Assembly: GCF_014200495.1 (NCBI RefSeq) | Contig: NZ_JACHBY010000004.1 | Span: forward strand, 186,001 to 250,000 | DNA: 64,000 bases | Source: Mucilaginibacter geliditolerans | GTDB taxonomy: Bacteria; Bacteroidota; Bacteroidia; Sphingobacteriales; Sphingobacteriaceae | Reading direction: 5' to 3' | Part shown: positions 34,645-41,637 of the stretch, in pieces | How the letters are laid out: the number at the start of each line of letters is the position of its first letter | How positions within the stretch are numbered: the first letter of the stretch is position 1 | The notes under the pieces: generated by a model | Told to the model about the DNA's origin: nothing | The model's database searches: none | Seen by the model: the letters and a program-made list of their open reading frames with translations, nothing else | Position numbers and translations under genes: made by a program

Positions 34645-37263
34645 ATGATAACACGGGGCCAGCAGGTAATACAGCAATGGTATAAGCAAAAAAACTGGAA
34701 GCAATTCGCCTTTCAAAGCGAAATGGAGGCGGCCTATTTAAATGGGTTCTCCGGCTTGCTGAACGCGCCCACCGGGAGTGGTAAAACCTTTGCCCTGTTC
34801 CTGCCTTTTTTGGCTGATTATATTAATAAATATCCCGACACCTATACTTCCCGAAAAAACAATGGGCTGCTCATGTTATGGATTACCCCATTACGCGCGC
34901 TCACCAATGATATTAAAAAAGCCATGCAGGAGGTATGCGATGAGATCGGCATCCCCTGGCAAATAGCCACCCGCACCGGCGATACTCCCGCTGCTGAAAA
35001 GCAGGCCCTTAAAAAGAAACTACCAGAAGTACTGCTCACCACCCCCGAAAGTCTGCACCTCATGCTTGCCCAAAAGGAATACCCCAAGATATTCGCCGGC
35101 TTGCAGGTTGTTGTAATTGATGAATGGCACGAGCTATTAGGCACAAAAAGAGGGGTGCAGGTGGAGCTGGGACTTTCCCACCTTAAGGCCCTTTGCTCAA
35201 TTGGCAGTTCTCAGTTGGCAGTTGGCAGTGAACAGTTTTCAGTTTACAGTGGGCAGTTAGCAGGTAACGGCACACTGCCAACTGAAAACTGCCAACTCAA
35301 AATCTGGGGCATCTCCGCAACCATCGGTAACCTCGAACAAGCCGCGGAAGTATTGCTTGGCAACAATTTCCCTGCCGAAAAGATTATAATGGTACGGGCC
35401 AACCTGGAGAAAAAGCTGCTAATCAAATCCATCATTCCTGAAAATATTGAGAACTACTCCTGGGCGGGGCACATCGGTATAAAGCTGCTGCCGCAGGTGA
35501 TGGAGATTGTAGCAAAAAGCAAAACCACACTCATATTTACCAATACACGCTCACAATCCGAGATCTGGTACCATGCTATTTTAGATAACTACCCGGAGTA
35601 TGCCGGTATTATGGCCATGCACCACGGCTCACTGGATAACGAGCTGCGCAACTGGGTTGAGGCAGCCCTGCATGCCGAAGCATTAAAGGTGGTGGTATGT
35701 ACCTCGAGTTTAGATCTGGGTGTTGATTTTCGCCCGGTGGATACCGTAGTGCAGGTGGGTAGCCCCAAAGGTGTTGCCCGTTTTATGCAGCGGGCGGGCA
35801 GGAGCGGGCACCACCCCGGGGCGGTATCAAAAGCCTATTTTGTGCCTACTCATTCGCTGGAATTATTGGAAGGCGCGGCCCTGAAAGAAGGCATAAAAAA
35901 AGAGATTTTTGAAAGCCGCGACCCTATGCTGCTTACCATGGATGTGCTCATCCAATACATGGTTACGCTGGCGGTATCCGATGGTTTTCGTGCTGATGAA
36001 TTGTTTAACGAGGTAAAAACAACCTTCGCCTTTGCTGATCTTACCCGCAAGGAGTTTAACCAATTGCTTGATTTTATTACCAATGGCGGTAAAACCCTGG
36101 CTCAATACGATGAGTTTTTAAAGGTTGAGGTAGAGAACGGCTTGTACAAAGTAAATAACAGGCGGGTAGCTATGCGCCACCGCCTCAGCATCGGCACAAT
36201 AACCAGCGAATTAAGTGTACGTGTTAAATGGTTAAGTGGCGGTAGTTTGGGAACCATTGAGGAAAGTTTCATAGCCAAACTGAGGCCGGGAAGTGTATTC
36301 TGGTTCGCGGGGCGTAGCCTTGAATTTATCAGGGTGAAGGAGATGACCGCCTACGTAAAAAAATCAAATGCTACCAAAGGGATCATCCCGAGCTGGAACG
36401 GTGGCAGGATGCCGCTATCATCACAACTGGCAGCCGTATTCCGCGATAAGCTGGATGAGGTGGCCCATGGTATTGAGCAGGATGAGGAAGTTATCGCCCT
36501 GAAACCACTCTTTCAATTACAGGAACAATTATCACACCTGCCGCAAAGCCATGAGTTTTTGATCGAGTCCTTCAAATCCACTGAAGGGCATCATTTGCTG
36601 TTTTATCCTTTCGAGGGGCGGTTGGTGCATGAGGGTATGGCATCATTGCTGGCCTATCGCATCAGCAAAATAAAAAGCGCTACTTTCTCTATCGCCATGA
36701 ATGATTACGGTTTTGAACTGCTAACTGATGATGATGTGCCGATTGAAGAAGTACTGGAAAATGCCGATTTTTTCTCCATAGATAATCTGCTTGATGATAT
36801 CCAGCATAGCCTTAACGCTAATGAAATGGCCCGCCGCCGTTTCAGGGATATCGCACATATTGGCGGATTAGTGTTCACCGGTTATCCGGGTCAGCAGGCA
36901 AAGAATAAGCATTTGCAGGCATCAACATCACTGCTTTTCGAGGTTTTCAGCGAGTACGAACCGGATAATTTATTAGTTCGGCAAGCGTATAACGAGGCAT
37001 TGGCTTTCCAGTTAGAAGAATTTCGTTTGCGTATGGCGTTACAACGCATCAGCAAGCAAAGCATCATCCTTAAAACTATTGAGCGCCCCACACCATTTGC
37101 CTTCCCCATAATGGTTGACAGCCTTGGGCGTGAAAAATTAACCACCGAAACCATGGAAGAGCGCATAGCTAAAATGGCCCGCCGCTATGGTGCCGAGGGT
37201 GTAAAAGATGCCGAAAACAGGCGCCCCCGAAAGCCCGGAATTGTTAGGAAAAAAGGACTGTGA
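34645..37263 (+). CDS. Lhr-type DEXH-box helicase (ligase-associated group)
   Basis: The 872-residue product is a superfamily 2 helicase. Walker A is APTGSGKTFA at residues 41-50, the DEXH box is VVVIDEWHELLG near 158-169, motif III is GISATIGNLE near 222, and motif VI is QRAGRSGH near residue 388. The following winged-helix and C-terminal regions match Lhr-type enzymes that in Bacteroidota often pair with a DNA ligase and nuclease for repair. No ligase gene is in the window. Residues 186-218 (SSQLAVGSEQFS...PTENCQL) look like an in-frame insertion from a repeat element. Confidence 0.9.
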   Translation: MITRGQQVIQQWYKQKNWKQFAFQSEMEAAYLNGFSGLLNAPTGSGKTFALFLPFLADYINKYPDTYTSRKNNGLLMLWITPLRALTNDIKKAMQEVCDEIGIPWQIATRTGDTPAAEKQALKKKLPEVLLTTPESLHLMLAQKEYPKIFAGLQVVVIDEWHELLGTKRGVQVELGLSHLKALCSIGSSQLAVGSEQFSVYSGQLAGNGTLPTENCQLKIWGISATIGNLEQAAEVLLGNNFPAEKIIMVRANLEKKLLIKSIIPENIENYSWAGHIGIKLLPQVMEIVAKSKTTLIFTNTRSQSEIWYHAILDNYPEYAGIMAMHHGSLDNELRNWVEAALHAEALKVVVCTSSLDLGVDFRPVDTVVQVGSPKGVARFMQRAGRSGHHPGAVSKAYFVPTHSLELLEGAALKEGIKKEIFESRDPMLLTMDVLIQYMVTLAVSDGFRADELFNEVKTTFAFADLTRKEFNQLLDFITNGGKTLAQYDEFLKVEVENGLYKVNNRRVAMRHRLSIGTITSELSVRVKWLSGGSLGTIEESFIAKLRPGSVFWFAGRSLEFIRVKEMTAYVKKSNATKGIIPSWNGGRMPLSSQLAAVFRDKLDEVAHGIEQDEEVIALKPLFQLQEQLSHLPQSHEFLIESFKSTEGHHLLFYPFEGRLVHEGMASLLAYRISKIKSATFSIAMNDYGFELLTDDDVPIEEVLENADFFSIDNLLDDIQHSLNANEMARRRFRDIAHIGGLVFTGYPGQQAKNKHLQASTSLLFEVFSEYEPDNLLVRQAYNEALAFQLEEFRLRMALQRISKQSIILKTIERPTPFAFPIMVDSLGREKLTTETMEERIAKMARRYGAEGVKDAENRRPRKPGIVRKKGL
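35200..35297. repeat. Iterated-word palindrome inside the helicase gene
   Basis: The left arm is built from TTGGCAGTT, CAGTTGGCAG, CAGTTTTCAG and GGGCAGTTAG. The right arm, CACTGCCAACTGAAAACTGCC AACTCA (35272-35297), is the complement of the same words. The block of about 98 bases keeps the frame and encodes about 33 residues, between ALC and IWGISATIG, where related helicases run directly from one block to the next. Confidence 0.82.
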
Positions 37264-37330
37264 TATTAAGGATTGTTAATAACGTTTTTTATAATGAGGG
37301 TATATTTACATAACGAAACCAAAATCTTTT

Positions 37331-37418
37331 TTGTCATTCTGAGCGATAGCGAAGAATCTATTATACAAGCGAATGGTAAACAAGCGGACAGGTTCTTCGC
37401 TATCGCTCAGAATGACAA
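37331..37418. repeat. GTCATTCTGAGCGATAGCGAAGAA hairpin
   Basis: TTGTCATTCTGAGCGATAGC plus GAAGAATC (left, 37331-37358) and its complement on the right (37391-37418) form a stem of about 26 bp with a single mismatch. The loop is ATTATACAAGCGAATGG and on. It lies 68 bases after the helicase stop codon and 50 bases before the recA promoter. Confidence 0.85.
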
Positions 37419-37467
37419 GAAATAGAATATTTTACTAAAAATATTAGTAATTGTAAATAATTAATTT

Positions 37468-37475
37468 TATATTTG
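37468..37475 (+). promoter_or_regulatory. Bacteroidota-type -7 box of recA
   Basis: TATATTTG matches TAnnTTTG and lies 18 bases before the recA ATG at 37494. No LexA-like operator is recognised, and a proper -33 TTTG is not visible at the usual distance. Confidence 0.55.
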
Positions 37476-37493
37476 CTAGAGAATAATAAAACA

Positions 37494-38507
37494 ATGAGCA
37501 ACGCGAACGCAGAAAAAATGAAGGCACTGCAGCTTACACTGGATAAGCTGGAGAAATCATACGGAAAAGGAACGATCATGAAATTGGGCGATACCGCTAT
37601 CGAACCCATTGAAGTAATATCAACTGGCTCATTAGGGCTTGATATTGCCTTAGGTGTGGGTGGTTTGCCAAAGGGAAGGGTTGTTGAAATATACGGGCCC
37701 GAATCATCAGGTAAAACAACGCTGGCCATACATGCTATTGCTGAATCACAAAAGAAAGGCGGCATTGCTGCTTTTATTGATGCGGAGCACGCGTTCGATC
37801 GCTTTTATGCCAAAAAGCTGGGTGTAGATGTGGAGAACCTTTTAATATCACAACCGGATAATGGTGAGCAGGCTTTAGAAATTGCCGATAACCTGATCCG
37901 CTCAGGTGCTATTGATATATTGGTTATCGACTCTGTTGCCGCCCTTGTACCTAAAAGTGAAATTGAAGGTGAAATGGGTGATTCCAAAATGGGCTTACAG
38001 GCACGTTTAATGTCGCAGGCATTGCGTAAACTAACCGGAACCATCAGCAAAACAGGATGCTGCTGTATATTTATTAACCAGCTACGCGAAAAGATCGGCG
38101 TAATGTTTGGTAACCCTGAAACTACCACCGGTGGTAACGCGTTAAAATTCTATGCTTCGGTACGTTTGGATGTACGCCGTATATCACAGATCAAGGATAC
38201 CGACGAAGTATCAGGTAACCGTGTAAAAGTTAAGATCGTTAAGAACAAAGTGGCTCCGCCATTCCGTATAGCTGAGTTTGATATTATGTTTGGAGAAGGT
38301 ATTTCAAAAGCAGGTGAGATCATTGACCTGGGTGTTGAGCACAACATCATTAAAAAAGCAGGTTCATGGTTCAGCTATGGCGAAACCCGCTTAGGCCAGG
38401 GCCGTGATGCAGTTAAACAGTTAATTATGGACAACCCCGAATTGATGGAAGAGCTTGAAATTAAAATAAAAGAAGTAGTAACCGGTGAGCATTTAGCCGA
38501 AGCGTAA
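37494..38507 (+). CDS. recA: Recombinase RecA
   Basis: RecA forms filaments on single-stranded DNA and drives homologous pairing. The 337-residue product starts at the ATG 37494 ([14 protein letters not shown]); an upstream TTG at 37473 overlaps the -7 box and is rejected. The P-loop [14 protein letters not shown], Walker [14 protein letters not shown], loop L1 ([11 protein letters not shown]) and loop L2 region with [15 protein letters not shown] are all intact, as is the C-terminal domain ([13 protein letters not shown]). Length is normal. A terminator follows. Confidence 0.98.
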   Translation: MSNANAEKMKALQLTLDKLEKSYGKGTIMKLGDTAIEPIEVISTGSLGLDIALGVGGLPKGRVVEIYGPESSGKTTLAIHAIAESQKKGGIAAFIDAEHAFDRFYAKKLGVDVENLLISQPDNGEQALEIADNLIRSGAIDILVIDSVAALVPKSEIEGEMGDSKMGLQARLMSQALRKLTGTISKTGCCCIFINQLREKIGVMFGNPETTTGGNALKFYASVRLDVRRISQIKDTDEVSGNRVKVKIVKNKVAPPFRIAEFDIMFGEGISKAGEIIDLGVEHNIIKKAGSWFSYGETRLGQGRDAVKQLIMDNPELMEELEIKIKEVVTGEHLAEA

Positions 38508-38514
38508 TCAAACA

Positions 38515-38543
38515 GGATTTCACCGATTTTGGGTGATTTCACC
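38515..38543. repeat. Iterated word GATTTCACCGAT after recA
   Basis: GGATTTCACCGATTTTGGGT followed by GATTTCACC repeats the word GATTTCACC twice in 29 bases. A near match, GATTACACCGAT, is iterated at 40077-40131. It has no complementary arm here, so this is a half element. Confidence 0.5.
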
Positions 38544-38550
38544 AATATAA

Positions 38551-38586
38551 AGAAAGCCTTTCTGTTTTAACAGAAAGGCTTTCTTA
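38551..38586 (+). terminator. Intrinsic terminator after recA
   Basis: AGAAAGCCTTTCTG, loop TTTTAA, CAGAAAGGCTTTCT forms a perfect 14-bp stem with a partly T-rich tail TTATTTA, 43 bases after the recA stop codon. Confidence 0.8.
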
Positions 38587-38608
38587 TTTAAGAGTCATTA
38601 TTTATTTT

Positions 38609-38723
38609 AACCGTCACGCCGTCCGCTAGTCAGCGGATCGGCACCCCACATGTTAGGTCGCCAACATGATGGGCACCTATTCTGTGAGATCCTGAACCGC
38701 TGGCTGGCGGACAGGATGACGGT
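38609..38723. repeat. GTCAC/GTCAT hairpin, large CCGCTGGCTGGCGG-type arms
   Basis: The left arm AACCGTCACGCCGTCCGCTA (38609-38628) and onward to CCCCACA (38650) pairs imperfectly with a right arm starting TGTGAGATCC (38682) and ending GGACAGGATGACGGTT (38723). The element is related by its ends to the GTCAT families but has a longer GC-rich arm. The 38508-39011 gap contains the iterated word, the terminator and three such elements in a row. Confidence 0.75.
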
Positions 38724-38746
38724 TCATTGTTAATTTCAAGCCAAAT

Positions 38747-38828
38747 GCGTTAGTGATTGCAGCGGATACCGGCCCCGCGCTTAAGGCCCGTGTAGTATGA
38801 GCGAAAAGCACGGCCGGAGGCAACGCCC
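38747..38828. repeat. GC-rich dispersed element (GGGCGTT family, copy 2)
   Basis: The stretch begins GCGTTAGTGATTGCAGCGGA and ends GGAGGCAACGCCC. It is GC-rich and has small hairpins. The terminal ACGCCC and the CCGGTA word are shared with 4543-4618. The two copies are otherwise divergent, so family membership is a working idea. Confidence 0.45.
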
Positions 38829-38839
38829 AAACGTCTCCC

Positions 38840-38931
38840 GTCATCCTGAACTTGTTTCAGGATCTCATAGTACAGGTCATCTGCATGGCGGTGGCTTAGC
38901 GCGTGGGGTGCTGAAACAAGTTCAGCATGAC
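38840..38931. repeat. GTCAT hairpin, CTGAACTTGTTTCAG family, copy 3
   Basis: The left arm GTCATCCTGAACTTGTTTCA (38840-38859) pairs with a right arm ending GAAACAAGTTCAGCATGAC. The loop includes ACAGGTCATCTGCATGGCGG and GCTTAGCGCG, which is the reverse complement of the loop in the copy at 4431. The element is therefore a full roughly 92-bp unit present in both orientations. Confidence 0.85.
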
Positions 38932-39011
38932 TGATATATGATGGCATAACACCCCTGCCCCTCCCAAAAGGGAAATCCAGTGTGCATACACTAACATTAT
39001 GAATAATTCTC

Positions 39012-40067
39012 TTAATCCCTATCCCTGCTCAATTTGGTAAATGCCAGCGGGTTCTCATTTAGCTCGGCGGTTTCGCGGCGGTGTTTGATGATGTGGATGG
39101 CGGTGAACAATGCCTCGCGAAAAGACACTTCCGATGCCTTATTCTTTCCGGCAATATCAAACGCGGTACCGTGATCGGGCGAGGTGCGGATGAAGCTGAG
39201 GCCCGCCGTAAAGTTCACACCCGATTCAAAGGCGATCTGTTTGAATGGGATCAGGCCCTGATCGTGGTACATGGCCAGTACGGCATCGAACTGTAAATAA
39301 GTGCCATTTGCAAAAAAGCCGTCGGCTGCGTACGGGCCCATGGCCAAAATATCATTAGCGCGAGCTTCTTCAATAGCAGGGGTGATGGTTTGTGCTTCTT
39401 CGGAGCCGATAAGTCCGTTGTCGCTGGCATGGGGGTTAAGGCCCAGCACGGCAATCTTTGGCTTGCGAATCCAGAAATCCTTACGCAGGCTGGCATCCAT
39501 CAGGCGCAGTTTGGATAATATGCCTTCGGTGGTAATACTTTCTGAGATCTTTGAAACCGGGATATGGCCGGTGACTACGCCAACACGCAGGGTATCGCTC
39601 ACCAAAAACATCAGTGAATCGGCACCTCCTGCGCGATCCTGCAAATACTCGGTATGCCCGGGGAAGTTGAAGCTTTCGCTTTGTATGGTATCTTTATTGA
39701 TAGGTGCGGTAACCAGCGCGTCAATCTCGCCTGCAAGCAGATCATTGGTAGCGCGCTCAAGCGACATGAAGGCGTATTTGCCTATCTCCTTGTTCAGGAT
39801 ACCTGGCTCTATCTTCACATCCTCTGTCCAGCAGTTGATCATATTGGGCTTGCGGGGTATTGCCTGCGATGCGCTTGTGATCACATTAAAATTAAACTCG
39901 TTTACATCAGATATGCGACGGTAAAAAGAGGCTACTTTGGTATGGCCATAAACAATAGGGGTACAGTAATCGTAAATTTTACTATCGGATAATGTTTTGA
40001 TAATGATCTCTAGTCCAATGCCATTAACATCGCCAATACTGATACCTATTTTTAATTTCTCGCTCAT
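39012..40067 (-). CDS. pdxA: 4-hydroxythreonine-4-phosphate dehydrogenase
   Basis: PdxA oxidises 4-phosphohydroxy-L-threonine in vitamin B6 synthesis. The 351-residue product has the family motifs GISIGDVNGIGLEI, VTAPINKDTI, FPGHTEYLQDRA, the metal-binding LGLNPHASDNGLIGSEE and the AMYHDQGLIPFKQ segment with a ligand histidine, and SPDHGTAFDIAGK. Length is slightly above the usual 330. It has its own candidate promoter at 40170-40199, about 100 bases upstream. No other pdx gene is nearby. Confidence 0.96.
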   Translation of the reverse strand: MSEKLKIGISIGDVNGIGLEIIIKTLSDSKIYDYCTPIVYGHTKVASFYRRISDVNEFNFNVITSASQAIPRKPNMINCWTEDVKIEPGILNKEIGKYAFMSLERATNDLLAGEIDALVTAPINKDTIQSESFNFPGHTEYLQDRAGGADSLMFLVSDTLRVGVVTGHIPVSKISESITTEGILSKLRLMDASLRKDFWIRKPKIAVLGLNPHASDNGLIGSEEAQTITPAIEEARANDILAMGPYAADGFFANGTYLQFDAVLAMYHDQGLIPFKQIAFESGVNFTAGLSFIRTSPDHGTAFDIAGKNKASEVSFREALFTAIHIIKHRRETAELNENPLAFTKLSRDRD

Positions 40068-40076
40068 GTTTATATA

Positions 40077-40131
40077 TGATTACACCGATATTTTGTGATT
40101 ACACCGATTTGTTACGGGTTGATTTCACAAT
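40077..40131. repeat. Iterated word GATTACACCGAT in the pdxA leader
   Basis: GATTACACCGATATTTTGT is followed by GATTACACCGATTTGTTACG and GATTTCACAA. The same word with one change is found twice after recA (38515-38543). It lies between the pdxA promoter and its start codon, so it would be transcribed. Confidence 0.55.
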
Positions 40132-40169
40132 TGTTTTACCGGCGATGATTGTCTGTTTCTCCTGACTTA

Positions 40170-40199
40170 CAAACGTAAATAAAAAGATTTGTTCCTCAA
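40170..40199 (-). promoter_or_regulatory. Promoter of pdxA
   Basis: On the minus strand a TTG (40197-40199) is followed after 19 bases by TACGTTTG (40170-40177), matching the Bacteroidota -33/-7 consensus in sequence and spacing. It is 103 bases upstream of the pdxA start, and the rsmA gene is divergent from it. Confidence 0.6.
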
Positions 40200-40242
40200 T
40201 AAAGCACAAATATGTATAATTTGCGCAGATAATTGATTAGGA

Positions 40243-41022
40243 ATGACATTGGTAAGGGCAAAAAAGCATTTAGGTCAGCATTTTCTTACTGATAAAAACA
40301 TTGCAGCTAAGATAGTTGACAGTCTGCGCCCCGGCGATAAGTACCACCAGATATTGGAAGTTGGGCCGGGCATGGGTATCCTGTCGGATTTCCTGCTGCA
40401 AAAGCCGGGGTACGATGTACACCTGGTGGATATCGATACGGAATCATACCAATTCCTGCAAAAGAAATACCCGCAGCTGGGCAGCAAACTGCTTAATGCC
40501 GATTTTTTGGAGATGGATTTCGCGGCCTTGTTCACAGGCCCATTAGCCATTATTGGCAATTTCCCCTACAACATATCATCACAAATACTTTTTAAGGTGC
40601 TGGATAACCGCCAACAGGTGGTTGAGGTAGTGGGCATGTTCCAGAAGGAAGTAGCGGAGCGCTGCTCGGCTAAACCCGGCAGTAAAGAATACGGCATACT
40701 GAGCGTGTTTTTGCAGGCCTATTATAAGGTGGAATATTTGTTTACCGTAAAAGCAGGCGTGTTTAACCCGCCGCCAAAGGTGTTGTCGGCAGTGATCCGG
40801 CTTACCCGTAACGAAGTGGCCGAATTAGGCTGCGATGAAAAGCTGTTTTGGCAGGTAGTAAAAGCTGGCTTTAACCAACGCCGCAAAACCCTGCGCAACG
40901 CGGTATCATCCCTCATCAACAAAGAAAAAATGACCGACGAGCCACTGCTGGAGCTGCGCGCCGAGCGCCTGAGCGTAGCGGACTTTGTGAGTTTGACGAA
41001 TAAGATTACGGCAGGAAGGTAG
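40243..41022 (+). CDS. rsmA: 16S rRNA (adenine1518/1519-N6) dimethyltransferase
   Basis: RsmA (KsgA) dimethylates two adjacent adenines near the 3' end of 16S rRNA during small-subunit assembly. The 259-residue product has the N-terminal KKHLGQHFLTD, SAM motif LEVGPGMGILSDFL near residue 39, motif II VDIDTESYQFL, and the catalytic motif NFPYNISSQILFK near residues 106-118. The C-terminal helical domain (FNQRRKTLRNAVSSL) is intact. It is divergent from pdxA. Confidence 0.97.
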   Translation: MTLVRAKKHLGQHFLTDKNIAAKIVDSLRPGDKYHQILEVGPGMGILSDFLLQKPGYDVHLVDIDTESYQFLQKKYPQLGSKLLNADFLEMDFAALFTGPLAIIGNFPYNISSQILFKVLDNRQQVVEVVGMFQKEVAERCSAKPGSKEYGILSVFLQAYYKVEYLFTVKAGVFNPPPKVLSAVIRLTRNEVAELGCDEKLFWQVVKAGFNQRRKTLRNAVSSLINKEKMTDEPLLELRAERLSVADFVSLTNKITAGR

Positions 41023-41051
41023 TCTTTGGGTTCTCTGCGGGATTAAATTAA

Positions 41052-41507
41052 TTAGTCGAAGTTAAATTCAACATTCGAGTATACATATTTATCTTTCCCA
41101 ACTATCATTTGTATTGCGAGTGGAGAATTACAGAACCCTGCTTGTATTAACGTTTCCTGCATCGCTAATGGCAACTTTGGATCTATCCTAATTATATCCC
41201 GCTTAAACTCCTTTAGTTTTCGACCATAATAGGCGAGTTTATTGGCATAAACGCTTTTAATAAAAATTTCTGTGGTATTGCTCTGCACGTTGTATCTGAT
41301 CGCCTCTCTTATTGTCAGCAATATTTTCCAGTAAGAGGGGGAAGATTCACTCGCTGGTTCTATAAATCCAATTAAGTACCCTACCGGCGTATGTAATCTT
41401 CCACCTGAACTATTTTTAACAGCAAAAAACACTTCTCCAATAAACTCTGATTCAGACTTTGATCTCCAATGAACTACATAATCTAAAATATCGGTTGTGT
41501 CTATCAT
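41052..41507 (-). CDS. Hypothetical protein, 151 residues
   Basis: I chose the ATG at 41505-41507 over a TTG one codon earlier. The product is soluble, with no signal peptide or membrane helix, and mixed alpha/beta character. Notable segments are GRLHTPVGYLIGFIEPA and YGRKLKEFKRDIIRIDP. I do not recognise a family. It is convergent with rsmA with a 29-base gap, and is AT-richer than its neighbours. Confidence 0.6.
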   Translation of the reverse strand: MIDTTDILDYVVHWRSKSESEFIGEVFFAVKNSSGGRLHTPVGYLIGFIEPASESSPSYWKILLTIREAIRYNVQSNTTEIFIKSVYANKLAYYGRKLKEFKRDIIRIDPKLPLAMQETLIQAGFCNSPLAIQMIVGKDKYVYSNVEFNFD

Positions 41508-41637
41508 CAATGGTTGCTGTTAAAGAATAGGCTAATATACCAATCTCAAAATATTGTGATATCATTACAAGGCCAATATCAATCCCAACATTGAACAAAC
41601 CGCTACAATTATCACCACAAATAATTATATTTAGCTC

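Noticed and set aside
37473..37493. recA start at TTG 37473
   Set aside because: This codon lies within the TATATTTG -7 box; the ATG at 37494 gives the normal RecA N-terminus.
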